This document shows, piece after piece, positions 26,539-34,577 of a DNA stretch of 64,000 nucleotides. Each line of letters begins with the position of its first letter. Position 1 is the first letter of the stretch. The notes beneath the pieces are model-generated. The model saw only the letters and a program-made list of their open reading frames with translations, did not search any database and had not been told where the DNA came from. The DNA comes from CAXXOK01 sp963675365 (GTDB taxonomy: Bacteria > Bacillota > Clostridia > Christensenellales > Aristaeellaceae), in the NCBI GenBank assembly GCA_963675365.2, contig CAXXVA010000001.1, positions 186,001-250,000 of the forward strand, read 5' to 3'. A program made the translations under genes and the position numbers.

Positions 26539-27270
26539 TTAAGGAGTCGGTGCAAGCCCATATGCAAATGGGAATACTGCAACAATCTCATCTTCTATAT
26601 AGATGATTTGATACAGCGCATAGTCACCCGGCGTCACATGCGCTATGAAGTCGGCCAAATCACTCGCACGATATGGATTGGTCTCCAGGCCATAGTAGAA
26701 AACACATTCAGTAGCTACAGGATAGGTAAAGTGGTCGATGATAGCATCGTTGGTAAAGCCAGCCGCATTGCCATCGGTATAAGACACCGTCACCAGATCC
26801 ATCACCAGGTAGGTTATTCCGTCTTCCACGCGTATTTCGCTTAAATACCCAGCGGACACCCTGGTACGTTCAGTGCTCGGGCGGCGCTGCAAAAAGATAC
26901 GATAGACGGTTTTTTCATTGCTGGTGGATGTAACAGTTATCGTTACTACCTGAGGCTCGTTCGTCATATTGAAATTCTGGGATGTTTGGCCTGAGGATAT
27001 CTTCGAGCCGTTAACTTCAATTGTTGCCTGGGGGTCTGTACTGACAGGCGTGAAGTTTACCCGGCTCACCCAACTGGCCACGGTGAGCAGATAGGTATAG
27101 ACATTGGGGCTGAATTCTTCAGGAATCATAATCCCTGTGTTTGGGCAATTGTTGGTCAGGCTGCTGAGAGCGCTGGACGGCAGCGTCGCTTGTTCGGCTG
27201 AGGTTGTGGGTACGAAACATACGAGGCAGAAACATGCTGCCAGAAGAAGAGACAAGTATTTCCTCATCAT
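26539..27270 (-). CDS. Secreted protein with cadherin-like beta-sandwich domain
   Basis: 243 residues from the ATG at 27270, which follows TTGGAGG. A signal peptide is evident (MMRKYLSLLLAACFCLVCFV, likely cut after TTSA). The region 35-125 fits the cadherin-like beta-sandwich (Pfam Cadherin-like type): Thr/Ser-rich start, ATIEVNGSKISSGQ, VVTITVTSTSNEKTVYRIFLQR. The C-terminal 110 residues (from AGYLSEIRVED) are of unknown fold. It is probably cell-surface or extracellular. It stands alone between the N-ATPase operon and the small-protein cluster. Confidence 0.75.
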   Translation of the reverse strand: MMRKYLSLLLAACFCLVCFVPTTSAEQATLPSSALSSLTNNCPNTGIMIPEEFSPNVYTYLLTVASWVSRVNFTPVSTDPQATIEVNGSKISSGQTSQNFNMTNEPQVVTITVTSTSNEKTVYRIFLQRRPSTERTRVSAGYLSEIRVEDGITYLVMDLVTVSYTDGNAAGFTNDAIIDHFTYPVATECVFYYGLETNPYRASDLADFIAHVTPGDYALYQIIYIEDEIVAVFPFAYGLAPTP

Positions 27271-27440
27271 GATTTCCTCCAATTTCTATGCAGGGCGTGT
27301 ACTCATTTCGCGGTTAAATCAAGACCTAGAAGGATCGTCAATGCTTGTTGAAGAAGCGATTGGAGTTCAGGTATTCTTCATCATGACGTTCTTGAATCCG
27401 GAACAGCGAAGGTTTGCCTGAACCCAATAACGGTATCCTG

Positions 27441-28121
27441 TCAGGTTGGTGGATTTTCGGGAGTCAGTTCATAAAAGTCTTTGGCACTCTTTGCCAGGCT
27501 AAGGGTTTCAATCTCAGTGTAAAAAGCGATACTGCCTATGGTTTGAACTAAAGCATCCGCTGTGTTGGTGGGTTTATCGAGGCGCGGATCTAATTTCATA
27601 TCGTCCACAACAGCTGATGACACAGTACTTTCAAAGCCATCCATTTTGGAGAGAATATTTGCGCACAGCCTATCATAGGTAGCGTCCAGCCCTATGAGGT
27701 AGATCATCGGCCGCAGCACGTCGTGAAAAAGCACGATTATTTTCGCAAGAGGCAACATGGGCTTAAACATATCCACCAGAATGTAATAAACAATCTGGTC
27801 ATGTGTATACAGTGAAAAATTACTGTTCTTGACGTCATGTTCATCCGGCAAAAGATGTTTACTAATGTAAGATACAAACATTCTGCGCGTCACCTCGATG
27901 TTGACAGAACGCAGGTATTTTTCGACTTTGGCATAGTTCACATGATCGGGGATTGTTGCAGGCTTGATGAGACTATACTTTTGCCTCACCCTTGACGAAA
28001 TTTTCCCGACAGCCGTCTTGACTGAAAGCGCTATGTCGGCATTAGCGCTGGTTTTTTTCTTCTTTTCCGAGTTTTTACGCATTGAAACCAGCTCATTTCT
28101 CATTGCTATCCTATAGCACAT
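27441..28121 (-). CDS. Conserved unknown protein, cluster copy A
   Basis: 226 residues, no recognised domain. Lys-rich N-terminus (KNSEKKKKTSANAD), then a mostly helical body with no membrane segment; middle block VNYAKVEKYLRSVNIEVTRRMF. An intact-looking gene. A shorter homologue at 32671-32962 in the second copy of this cluster is truncated and frameshifted, so the full gene here is the parent form. The start is uncertain: no clear ribosome site precedes 28121, and an ATG 18 bp inward follows AGGA. The function is unknown; the neighbours are small, possibly stress-related membrane proteins. Confidence 0.6.
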   Translation of the reverse strand: MCYRIAMRNELVSMRKNSEKKKKTSANADIALSVKTAVGKISSRVRQKYSLIKPATIPDHVNYAKVEKYLRSVNIEVTRRMFVSYISKHLLPDEHDVKNSNFSLYTHDQIVYYILVDMFKPMLPLAKIIVLFHDVLRPMIYLIGLDATYDRLCANILSKMDGFESTVSSAVVDDMKLDPRLDKPTNTADALVQTIGSIAFYTEIETLSLAKSAKDFYELTPENPPT

Positions 28122-28245
28122 GGTATTGGCCCGATAGGATGGTGTTTGGGTCTTTCAGTCTATCCGCTAAATGCGAACACCGATGTATCGTTAAGGTTCG
28201 ATGTATCTGCGGCACAAAATACGGGCGTGCCGCAGATACTGTGGT

Positions 28246-28389
28246 TTATCTTCTCCGTTTGATAAACTGTATCACCAGTACAATAACAGCGATCACGATC
28301 AAAATATGGATCAGGCCGCCAAGGGTGGTAGATGTAACCATCCCCAGGATCCATAAAATGGTCAGTACTGCCGCAATTGTCCATAACAT
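28246..28389 (-). CDS. Lmo0937-family small membrane protein
   Basis: 47 residues, almost entirely one to two hydrophobic helices (MLWTIAAVLTILWILGMVTS, then HILIVIAVIVLVIQF) ending in KRRR. The start is placed at 28389, directly after AGGGGGG. This length and the pattern LWxLGxxT...TLGGxIHxLLVxA match the lmo0937 family of tiny Firmicute membrane proteins, often stress-induced. A frameshifted copy is at 33088-33230. Confidence 0.8.
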   Translation of the reverse strand: MLWTIAAVLTILWILGMVTSTTLGGLIHILIVIAVIVLVIQFIKRRR

Positions 28390-28539
28390 ACTGTATCCCC
28401 CCCTCGCTAGGTTTTTTGCTGCATCACTAGTGGTAGCGTGGCTGTGATGATTGATTGCCACCTCATTGCTCACATAGAAAGTTTTATGCGTTTATACCCA
28501 ACACATTTACTTTTTCAACACGGGAGTATAGGATCGTCT

Positions 28540-28815
28540 TCAATCATGTTTTGCTTTTCTTGCCGCATCATGTCCGGTGCGTTTGCCATTGCTGACGCCT
28601 TTATTGACACCCACAGAGAAATCCCGATTGATTTTGCCCGGCTTTTTTAGAATCCCTTTTGCATACGCTTTAACGGTTTGAGCGGAGTGTATGACCGAAT
28701 TCTTTGACTGTGCAGCTTTACCGGAGAGGCCGTTCGCTGCGTTCATCACATTGTCTATAGCGTTTGCAGTGATTTTCTTTGTTGCCTTTGTCATTCTCCT
28801 ATCGTTGCTTTTCAT
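28540..28815 (-). CDS. Lysine/alanine-rich small protein, cluster copy A
   Basis: 91 residues, strongly basic and low in aromatics; repeated Lys-Ala-Asn-Ser stretches (KKITANAIDNVMNAANGLSG). No hydrophobic segment. The ATG follows AAGGAG. Its relative at 33338-33559 shares the VKxxAKxI/KKITANAID-like helix pattern and the same position in the cluster. Such KA-rich proteins can bind nucleic acid or stay unfolded until stress (inference only). Confidence 0.55.
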   Translation of the reverse strand: MKSNDRRMTKATKKITANAIDNVMNAANGLSGKAAQSKNSVIHSAQTVKAYAKGILKKPGKINRDFSVGVNKGVSNGKRTGHDAARKAKHD

Positions 28816-28978
28816 TGCCTTGTTCTCCTTGCGAGCCTGATCGCGAATCCTTTATGATGGACTGTATCCAACGCTAAAAGCATTGTTGCATTCAGCGTAA
28901 GTCGATTCATTGGTTAAAAGAGCATTTGCTGCAATGTCAGTCAGAGGAGCGCTCACTATATGCAGTGAAGGTTGCTGG

Positions 28979-29173
28979 CTAGGGCGTGTATACGCCGCCT
29001 TTATCTTGCTGTGCCGCGAGTACAAGCCCGCCTGTGCCCAGCATGGTTTGAAGCAACCCCAGCCCGTTGTTGGATGAAAAAAAGCCAATTTCGGCAAGTC
29101 CGAGTGCGCCGACAACAAGCATCCAAAGACTCAGTACAACCAGTGCGGTTTGCTTTAATCTCCCTTTATCCAT
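28979..29173 (-). CDS. Small two-helix membrane protein, cluster copy A
   Basis: 64 residues: basic N-terminus (MDKGRLKQ), hydrophobic helix (TALVVLSLWMLVVGALGL), a phenylalanine-rich turn, then a second helix with glycines (GLGLLQTMLGTGGLVLAA). The ATG at 29173 has AGAGGTG upstream. The copy at 33708-33881 shares most residues, so the gene is under selection. The function is unknown. Confidence 0.7.
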   Translation of the reverse strand: MDKGRLKQTALVVLSLWMLVVGALGLAEIGFFSSNNGLGLLQTMLGTGGLVLAAQQDKGGVYTP

Positions 29174-29275
29174 ACGATGCACCTCTTTCAAATGAATTCC
29201 AGATACCCTTTTCCAGCGGATATGTTTACATATCGGTTGGGGCGGAAGTGTTCTTGTTACTGAAACCGCCCCGAA

Positions 29276-29437
29276 TTAACGGATTGCAATATACAGCCCG
29301 CCGATACCCAATAAGATTTCCACCAATTCGAGCAAAAAGTTGGAAGCAAAGAACTGCACATCCGCAATACCCAACACCCCTGCCATCAGGGATACTACAC
29401 ACAGTACAACTAGCGCGGTGCGCTTTATATTCGTCAT
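29276..29437 (-). CDS. 53-residue membrane protein, cluster copy A
   Basis: 53 residues, reading MTNIKRTALVVLCVVSLMAG..., with a hydrophobic helix, a short FFASN turn and a second helix (LVEILLGIGGLYIAIR). It is the same architecture as the 64-residue neighbour. The ATG follows AGGAG. The homologue at 34049-34210 is intact and the same length, with mainly conservative changes. It is the first gene after the conserved upstream element, so it probably heads the cluster's transcript. Confidence 0.7.
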   Translation of the reverse strand: MTNIKRTALVVLCVVSLMAGVLGIADVQFFASNFLLELVEILLGIGGLYIAIR

Positions 29438-29601
29438 AGTACAATCTCCTTTTTGTTATTTTTGCTCAGGATTCGACTGCGTTTTACGCAGCCAATTGTT
29501 TGCACACAATCGCAAATCAATCTGTTTTTACATTTAAAAAACGCAGGCTCGATTGATGAGCCATCGATTGTAGAGTTTAATTTCAAACAAGCACGAATGA
29601 A

Positions 29602-29806
29602 CAGAAACATCTGTTTCTGCATGGCATTGTCGGTAATATGGAGTTATTTATACTGGTGAATCACATAAAGTGCTGCATTTCACCGGATGAAGCGAAGCAT
29701 CATACAATGCCTCGCGAGAGGTCTGTTTGGGATGAAAACCTTAAACCTAAAGATTGAACATAAAGGTTATACCTTCACTGTAAACTTATATCTCCTGTTT
29801 GTCAAT
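29602..29806. repeat. Conserved upstream element of the small-protein cluster, copy A
   Basis: About 200 bp highly similar to 34373-34577. Shared parts: a hairpin CAGAAACA-TC-TGTTTCTG (29602-29619; in the other copy the pair becomes G-U), a block around GGTGAATCACATAAAGTG, a CCTC-GNGA-GAGG stem with a GNRA-type loop, and AAACCTAAAG...AAAGGTTATACC. It is more conserved than the flanking genes, so it is probably functional as RNA, operator or promoter. Confidence 0.6.
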
Positions 29807-29851
29807 GCCGTCTCACCCACATACTTTTTTAGTCATGGCAGTATCGAATGA
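29732..29851 (+). CDS. Short open frame inside the repeat element, copy A (doubtful)
   Basis: 39 codons opposite to the cluster (starts MKTLNLKIEHKGYTFTVNLY). The same reading opens in copy B (34503-34706) with 12 or so changes, several amino-acid altering. It could be a real small protein or chance coding on top of a conserved promoter. The ribosome site is weak (GAGAGG 10 nt upstream). Confidence 0.2.
   Translation: MKTLNLKIEHKGYTFTVNLYLLFVNAVSPTYFFSHGSIE
29777..29805 (-). promoter_or_regulatory. Promoter of small-protein cluster copy A
   Basis: Reading leftward, TTGACA (29800-29805), 17 bp, TACAGT (29777-29782). Identical box layout occurs at 34548-34576 and 34693-34721. The transcript would carry a leader of about 340 nt before the 53-residue gene. 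Confidence 0.55.
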
Positions 29852-29889
29852 CATAAGCAAAGCATGTACCCTGTGATGATATAACTCGA

Positions 29890-29935
29890 TCGTATACGCA
29901 CAGCATAGAGATTTCTCTATGCTGTGCGTATACGA
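29890..29935. repeat. 22-bp perfect inverted repeat with a 2-nt centre
   Basis: Arms 29890-29911 and 29914-29935 are fully complementary around TT. There is no T run on either side, so it is not a typical terminator. It lies between the end of the baeRF gene and the cluster promoter. Confidence 0.7.
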
Positions 29936-29989
29936 ATTGTCGTGACGTCTTAGAGAGTAAATTATGGTCTATCAGATTTTATCATCAAT

Positions 29990-31138
29990 CTAATATCTAA
30001 AAATAGCGGCTAGTCCCGATTTGCTTGGCATTGTTTCCGGCGGTAGAACGACCACTTCGCTTTTGCTCTTTAACGCGAGCTGTGCCAAAGCATCCGACAC
30101 ATCACCAACATTGGGCGCATCAATATTACGTGCGAAATATTTCCCGGTTTCGGGTTCGATTTTTCCGGGAATGATCCGGTTTACGTCAATAAACAGTGTG
30201 TCTACCCTATTTTCAAAGATGGCTTTGCAAATTACAGCAAGGCTATCCGACCCTAATCCGCTTGCCTTGGCCTGTTCAAAGTGCTGCAAATGCTCCTGCA
30301 TTTGAGCCAGATAGATAGGCTCCAGTAATGCCCAGGTTTTCTCTCGGAGTTGTTCAAGGCTAAAAGATGTATATTCTCCTTTGATCCCATCCTTGACTAA
30401 GTATGGGTTGTTGCTGATTCTGGCAAATGTGGAATGATGCTCATGAAGCGCTACAAGTATCAATGGCAGTTGCAATGGCTTGGAATAGTTTTCATCGACG
30501 AAACGGTCCACATAACGGAAGAATTTCTCCGTATCTTTGTCAATCTCTGGTCTTGCGCCGCCGTGACCGTGGTACATGGAGCTTTTCCCAGCCCCATTGA
30601 AGGATCCGTGTGTCAGGTATATATCGGTCAATTGATTTCCTAATACCGCTTCAATGTCACGCGCAGTTCCCGGTTCGAGTTCGAGCTTAACTATGCCATT
30701 CTGATTGCCCTGGAAAAGATCAAACTCGTTACTGCTCAACCCAAGCAGCAGGTATTGATCTATCGATTGAAATGCCTTAATCAGAGGTTTTGTATGAAAA
30801 CTATCCGCAACAATCGCCAACGGTTTCACGGTGTCATGCAGTTTATATATCACGCATCGATTCAAGCTACTAAGAATTGCTAATCCATTGAGCGTGTTAT
30901 TCCATAAATCCTTATCTTCTCCGATCTGGTGTAAAACGCTCATGCTATCGCTCACATCCTTTGATGCATAGTGAAACGCCAGCGAGGACTCTATCGCCTT
31001 AAGTAAGTTTTTATAAACAATTGGGTCTTGTTTGTTTTCCGGCGCATGCCGATGGGTAGGCATATACAGCGATATAAACGGGCCTTCCTGTTCATATAGA
31101 ATATCGTCAGGGAATTTTCTAGCGATCTGATACAACAT
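29990..31138 (-). CDS. baeRF (bacterial eRF1-like) family protein
   Basis: 382 residues with the baeRF family pattern: an N-terminal domain of release-factor type (FISLYMPTHRHAPENKQDPIVYKNLLKAIE), a middle part (FDLFQGNQNG, SSMYHGHGGARPEIDKDTEKFFRYVDRFV) and the highly typical C-terminus (VVVLPPETMPSKSGLAAIFRY). These are eRF1/Rli-like proteins without the GGQ tripeptide; some help rescue or store idle ribosomes under stress, though most are uncharacterised. The ATG has AGGAGCTGTTAT upstream. It is a single gene preceded by a 670-bp stretch without an intact gene. Confidence 0.8.
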   Translation of the reverse strand: MLYQIARKFPDDILYEQEGPFISLYMPTHRHAPENKQDPIVYKNLLKAIESSLAFHYASKDVSDSMSVLHQIGEDKDLWNNTLNGLAILSSLNRCVIYKLHDTVKPLAIVADSFHTKPLIKAFQSIDQYLLLGLSSNEFDLFQGNQNGIVKLELEPGTARDIEAVLGNQLTDIYLTHGSFNGAGKSSMYHGHGGARPEIDKDTEKFFRYVDRFVDENYSKPLQLPLILVALHEHHSTFARISNNPYLVKDGIKGEYTSFSLEQLREKTWALLEPIYLAQMQEHLQHFEQAKASGLGSDSLAVICKAIFENRVDTLFIDVNRIIPGKIEPETGKYFARNIDAPNVGDVSDALAQLALKSKSEVVVLPPETMPSKSGLAAIFRY

Positions 31139-31433
31139 ATAACAGCTCCTCCTTGTGGGGTTTTGGGTCGGTTAAGCATATGGCGGTATGTTCAGCGGTT
31201 TCATTCATTTGCTCATCATCTTACAGATGCCTTAGTTTATCCGAAACGCACATTTGTCGGTGTTGAAAAATCATGTTCTGTTCTTCCTCGAGCCATCATG
31301 GGCAGTTCTAAATCAGCGTGGCTGCGACTGAAACGGCTGATTTAGAACTGCTATTCATCGCCGTATAATTGTAATGAACCCATTGAAACTCTATGCCGTT
31401 GCGGCCTTTTTGCATCGGTTATCCCATGCTCTG
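31139..31433. other. Intergenic stretch before the baeRF gene
   Basis: No supported gene. It holds the inverted repeat at 31302-31351 and must contain the baeRF promoter, which I could not locate. Confidence 0.3.
31302..31351. repeat. 16-bp perfect inverted repeat
   Basis: Arms 31302-31317 and 31336-31351 with an 18-nt loop, no T tract. It has the same arm and loop lengths as the repeat at 2287-2336, with a different sequence. Confidence 0.6.
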
Positions 31434-31706
31434 CTAATTTCTATGCTTGATCCGATTTATCGCAACGCACGAATGAACGCAACGATAACATAGGCCTGTT
31501 TTGACATTTTTATGTTCTTCCAGTGCTGTAATTCCCTGTGGAGTCATCCAAACATTTCAACACCTGTCACATTTGATGTAATCAAGAACATATAACTGAT
31601 CTACAACGTTTTCATCAATCCCAAATATTACGCTACAGATATGAATATCCATATCTTTGGTATAGTCAACAATGGTCTGTAGTGTATCAGCTAGCATTGG
31701 CAGCAT
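31434..31706 (-). pseudogene. Small gene interrupted by an in-frame TGA
   Basis: ATG 31706 follows GGAGTG and opens a 49-codon frame (MLPMLADTLQTIVDYTKDMD...KCDRC) that ends in TGA (31557-31559). The same frame continues without break for 40 codons (VWMTPQGITALEEHK...) to TAG at 31434-31436. The second half resembles a winged-helix strand ending. It is either a decayed gene, a TGA-recoded frame, or two unrelated pieces. Confidence 0.3.
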
Positions 31707-31772
31707 ATAATCACTCCATTTCAAGCCATAGATTATTCATCAGAAAATTCTTCATGGATAGAAAGAAAGAAT

Positions 31773-31803
31773 GAAAGAGATCCAATTGAATCAGATCTCT
31801 TTC
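31773..31803 (-). terminator. Terminator of the desulfoferrodoxin gene
   Basis: GAAAGAGATC (31773-31782) pairs perfectly with GATCTCTTTC (31794-31803). A T/C-rich tract (ATTCTTTCTTTC) follows on the minus strand. Confidence 0.6.
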
Positions 31804-31811
31804 TCTGTTTG

Positions 31812-32183
31812 TCAGAACGACGCTTTCCAGAGGCCGTGCAGGTTGCAATACTCGTAGATTTCACCTGACGCAACCGCCTTAAACTCCGCCTTGGGTTCTT
31901 CGCTGAGCTTCAGGAACTTGAACTCGACCTTCCCATCCTCTACGAGTGCAATCCACTCAATGTGGTGCTCGGGCAACATTGGATGCAACGTGGATCCGAC
32001 CGCGACTTTGATAGTGCCACCGACTTTCGTAACGACCGGTACGTGCTTTTCCAGTGCCGCATCAGTGGTGTTCGCCTCGAGTTTTGTCATGTCCTGCCCG
32101 CAGCACACAAGCGTTCCGCCGCCATTTCTGATAAGCGCCACAATGTTTCCGCAAACCTCACAACGATAAAATTCAACAGCCAT
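31812..32183 (-). CDS. dfx: Desulfoferrodoxin (superoxide reductase)
   Basis: 123 residues from the ATG at 32183 after GGAAAGGGG. Both iron centres are present: the N-terminal rubredoxin-like centre I (C8-x2-C11-x15-C27-C28) and the SOR centre II, with the catalytic region EKHVPV (His47) and TLHPMLPEHHIEWI (further His ligands) and the Cys/His in CNLHGLW near the end. It reduces superoxide to H2O2 without making O2, a typical anaerobe defence. Its neighbour is a ferritin-like protein; together they look like an oxidative-stress pair. Confidence 0.93.
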   Translation of the reverse strand: MAVEFYRCEVCGNIVALIRNGGGTLVCCGQDMTKLEANTTDAALEKHVPVVTKVGGTIKVAVGSTLHPMLPEHHIEWIALVEDGKVEFKFLKLSEEPKAEFKAVASGEIYEYCNLHGLWKASF

Positions 32184-32342
32184 GTTAATGCCCCTTTCCA
32201 TTGGTCCGATCATTCAAAGATGACGATCGCCTTAGTAAGCTTGATGTGTAAGAATACTGCCACAAGCAGACAGCAGATGTGATTGAGGTCCTTTTGCTCA
32301 AGGTAACCAGTTATCGTGTCCTGACAGGCATTTGCGGTCATT

Positions 32343-32603
32343 TCATCCTGGCATTGATAATTCCAGTCTCTTAAAGCATTTCTTATTTCTTCCTTGTCGG
32401 AAACAAAGCTCCGCCTCCGTGAGGTCGAGTTCACGCAGAAGTGTCATCAGTTTAGCCACGAGCACTTTCTCCTCGTCGCGGTTGTCTACGATGACTTTCT
32501 TCGCAATTTCAATATCGGTTGTCTGCACATGTGCGTCATATACATCGATGGTATCAAGCTCTCCCGCGATATCGCGGTGAATAGCCTGAATCAGTTTGTT
32601 CAT
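32343..32603 (-). CDS. Small ferritin-like protein
   Basis: 86 residues from ATG 32603 (AGGAG upstream). The core IHRDIAGELDTIDVYDAHV ... IEIAKKVIVDNRDEEKVLVAKLM resembles encapsulated-ferritin/ferritin-like helical hairpins with metal-binding Glu residues (E of GELD, E-E of DEEK). The usual EExxH histidine is replaced (EEKVLV), so iron chemistry is uncertain. No encapsulin gene is visible. A second start (32654, ATG with GGGAGAG) would add 17 residues. The downstream end differs from the family pattern, and a frame change cannot be excluded. Confidence 0.55.
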   Translation of the reverse strand: MNKLIQAIHRDIAGELDTIDVYDAHVQTTDIEIAKKVIVDNRDEEKVLVAKLMTLLRELDLTEAELCFRQGRNKKCFKRLELSMPG

Positions 32604-32670
32604 GTATATTCTCCTGTAAGCGTTACTTTGAAATGGATTTACGATTGCTGACATGGTTCATCTCTCCCTC

Positions 32671-32962
32671 TTGACGTCATGCTCATCCGGCAAGAGTTGC
32701 TTTTTAATATAGGATATAAACATTCTGCGTGTAACTTCGACATTTACGGAGCGCAGGTATTCTCAACCTTAGCATAGTTCACATGATCGGGAATCGTTGC
32801 AGGTCTGATGAGGCTATATTTTTGCCGCACCCGTGAAGAAATATTACCGATAGCTTTTTTGACCAATAGCGCCATGTTGGCATCTATGTTTTTTTGATCT
32901 TGTTTTTTTGAATTGTTAAACATTAAAACCAGCTCGTTTCTCTTTGCCATACTATAGCGCAT
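32671..32962 (-). pseudogene. Truncated and frameshifted copy of the 226-residue gene
   Basis: The N-terminus (MRYSMAKRNELVLMF ... KKAIGNISSRVRQKYSLIRPATIPDHVNYAKVE) matches 28121 onward. Then a base is missing (GAGAATA versus GAAAAATA in copy A), the frame breaks, and homology ends at the GACGTCAAGA block near 32671, where unrelated upstream DNA of the ferritin-like gene begins. It is clearly a decayed copy, showing that cluster B lost the parent gene. Confidence 0.75.
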
Positions 32963-33087
32963 TGCAGTTTCCCCTAATGGGCCGTGTTATAGTTTTCAAG
33001 TCTCTCCGTTACTTGCAAATACCGATGTGGCGTGAAGGTTTGACGCACCTGGGGCACAGAATACAGTTACACCGCAGATGCTGTGGC

Positions 33088-33230
33088 TTATCTTTTCCGC
33101 TTGTAAAACTGTATCACCAGTACAATAACGGCGATTACAATCAAAATATGGATCAGGCCGCCAAGGGTGGTGGACGTAATCATCCCCAGGATTCATAAAA
33201 TGCTCAGTACTCCTGCAATTGCCATAACAT
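33088..33230 (-). pseudogene. Decayed Lmo0937-family membrane protein, copy B
   Basis: Compared with the intact copy at 28246-28389, one base is missing after the fourth codon (ATGTTATGG-CAATTG) and a TGG codon is now TGA. Corrected, it reads the same helices (ILGMITSTTLGGLIHILIV...QFYKRKR). The neighbours are intact. Confidence 0.75.
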
Positions 33231-33337
33231 ACTGTATCCTCCTCGCAAAGTTTCCCAAAATCACATCATTGGCGATGACGAAACAGCGCTGCTTGTTTGC
33301 CATATCTATTGCCTTTGACAATCCACATCGTGATTTC

Positions 33338-33559
33338 CTAGTGGATTTGATCAGTCATTTCCTTTTTCACCGTTTGCACGGATTGTACAACCGAATCCTT
33401 TGCTGCACCGGCTTTTTTAGAAGCAGCCAGCATGGTATCCGCTGATTTATCTACAGCGCTTGCAGCGATTTTCTTTGTTTTCTTTGCCTTCTCCTTGATG
33501 TTACTCTTCAGAGCTTTTTTCTCTTTCTTTCCCTTTTTGCGATCCTTTGTTTTGCCCAA
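33338..33559 (-). CDS. Lysine-rich small protein, cluster copy B
   Basis: 73 residues, very basic (MGKTKDRKKGKKEKKALKSN...), with a C-terminal amphipathic helix (KDSVVQSVQTVKKEMTDQIH). It resembles 28540-28815 in composition, position and the VxxSxQTVK motif. Ribosome site GGAGTGGA before the ATG region. Role unknown. Confidence 0.5.
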   Translation of the reverse strand: MGKTKDRKKGKKEKKALKSNIKEKAKKTKKIAASAVDKSADTMLAASKKAGAAKDSVVQSVQTVKKEMTDQIH

Positions 33560-33707
33560 AATAATCCACTCCTTACGATATTGTACCGTTCAGCCTGAAT
33601 GGCTTTGTCAACAATTGGAGGTAGTTCCCGTAGCGATTCGGAAATACAACCTGTTTGGCGATTCACTCTTTGTTGCGTACATTGTCGGCAATTTTGAATA
33701 CTTAGTT

Positions 33708-33881
33708 TTAATCTCGCTGTACCGCAAGTACGAGCCCGCCAGTACCCAGCATGATTTGAAGCAGCCCCAACCCGTTGTTAGATATAAAAAAACTAACATC
33801 GGCGAGCCCGAGCGCACCGACTGCAAGCGACCCAAGGCTCAAGATAACCAGAGCAGTTTGTTTCAATTTCCCTTTATCCAT
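33708..33881 (-). CDS. Small two-helix membrane protein, cluster copy B
   Basis: 57 residues, close relative of 28979-29173: MDKGKLKQTALVILSLGSL, then a FFISNNGLGLLQIMLGTGG turn and helix. ATG 33881 with AGAGGTG upstream, the same as copy A. Mostly conservative changes indicate that the protein is maintained. Confidence 0.65.
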   Translation of the reverse strand: MDKGKLKQTALVILSLGSLAVGALGLADVSFFISNNGLGLLQIMLGTGGLVLAVQRD

Positions 33882-34048
33882 ATAATGGTGCACCTCTTTC
33901 TATGAAAGTTCAGGTACCCTGTTCCTGTGAGTGAGCTGATGTCGGACTTTTTTTGGTTGTGACTGTCACCGATATCTCCTGAAATATTCACCGGCTTGCT
34001 TAGGTGTATGCCTGCCCGGGAGCGTCTTTGCTATATAATCACTCCAAA

Positions 34049-34210
34049 TTAGCGGACGGCAATGATCAGCCCGCCTATACCCAGTAAAATTTCCAACAAC
34101 TCGAGCAAAATGTTGGAAGTAAAGAACTGCACATTGGCGATGCCCAGCACCCCCGCCATAAGGAATACTACACTCAGCGCGACAAGCATAATGCGCTTAA
34201 TCGTCGTCAT
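34049..34210 (-). CDS. 53-residue membrane protein, cluster copy B
   Basis: Same length as 29276-29437 and highly similar (MTTIKRIMLVALSVVFLMAG..., ending GGLIIAVR). Start ATG 34210 with AGGAGG upstream. It is directly downstream of the conserved element copy B. Confidence 0.7.
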   Translation of the reverse strand: MTTIKRIMLVALSVVFLMAGVLGIANVQFFTSNILLELLEILLGIGGLIIAVR

Positions 34211-34372
34211 GGCACGACCTCCTTTACTTCATGATTCTCACAGACTCGTCTGTGTTTTATCCGGCCAAGGATTTTCATGTAATCGCACTCATATCGTTTT
34301 TTACGCAAAAACTTTAACTCACTATTTGAGCTGTCGATTGTTCATGTCGATTTTCATACAAAGGTTAAAAAA

Positions 34373-34577
34373 CAGAAACGTCTGTTTCTGCACGGCATTG
34401 TCGGTTATATTGAGTTATTTATACTGGTGAATCACATAAAGTGCTGCATTTCACCGGATGAAGCGAAGCATCATACGATGCCTCGTGAGAGGTCTGCTTG
34501 GTATGACAATCTTAAACCTAAAGATTAAACATAAAGGTTATACCTGTACTGTAAACTTATATTCGCGGTTTGTCAAT
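34373..34577. repeat. Conserved upstream element, copy B
   Basis: Matches 29602-29806 along about 200 bp, including the CAGAAACG-TC-TGTTTCTG hairpin, the GNRA-type CCTC-GTGA-GAGG stem and AAAGGTTATACC. It lies upstream of the B cluster, as copy A does for A. Confidence 0.6.

Noticed and set aside
31434..31706. Selenoprotein
   Set aside because: No clear SECIS-like hairpin after the TGA was seen, and no selenocysteine genes are in the window. Kept only as a possibility.
32210..32434. 74-codon frame overlapping the ferritin-like gene
   Set aside because: Starts at GTG with no ribosome site. It could be the true C-terminus after a frameshift, but nothing in the sequence confirms this.
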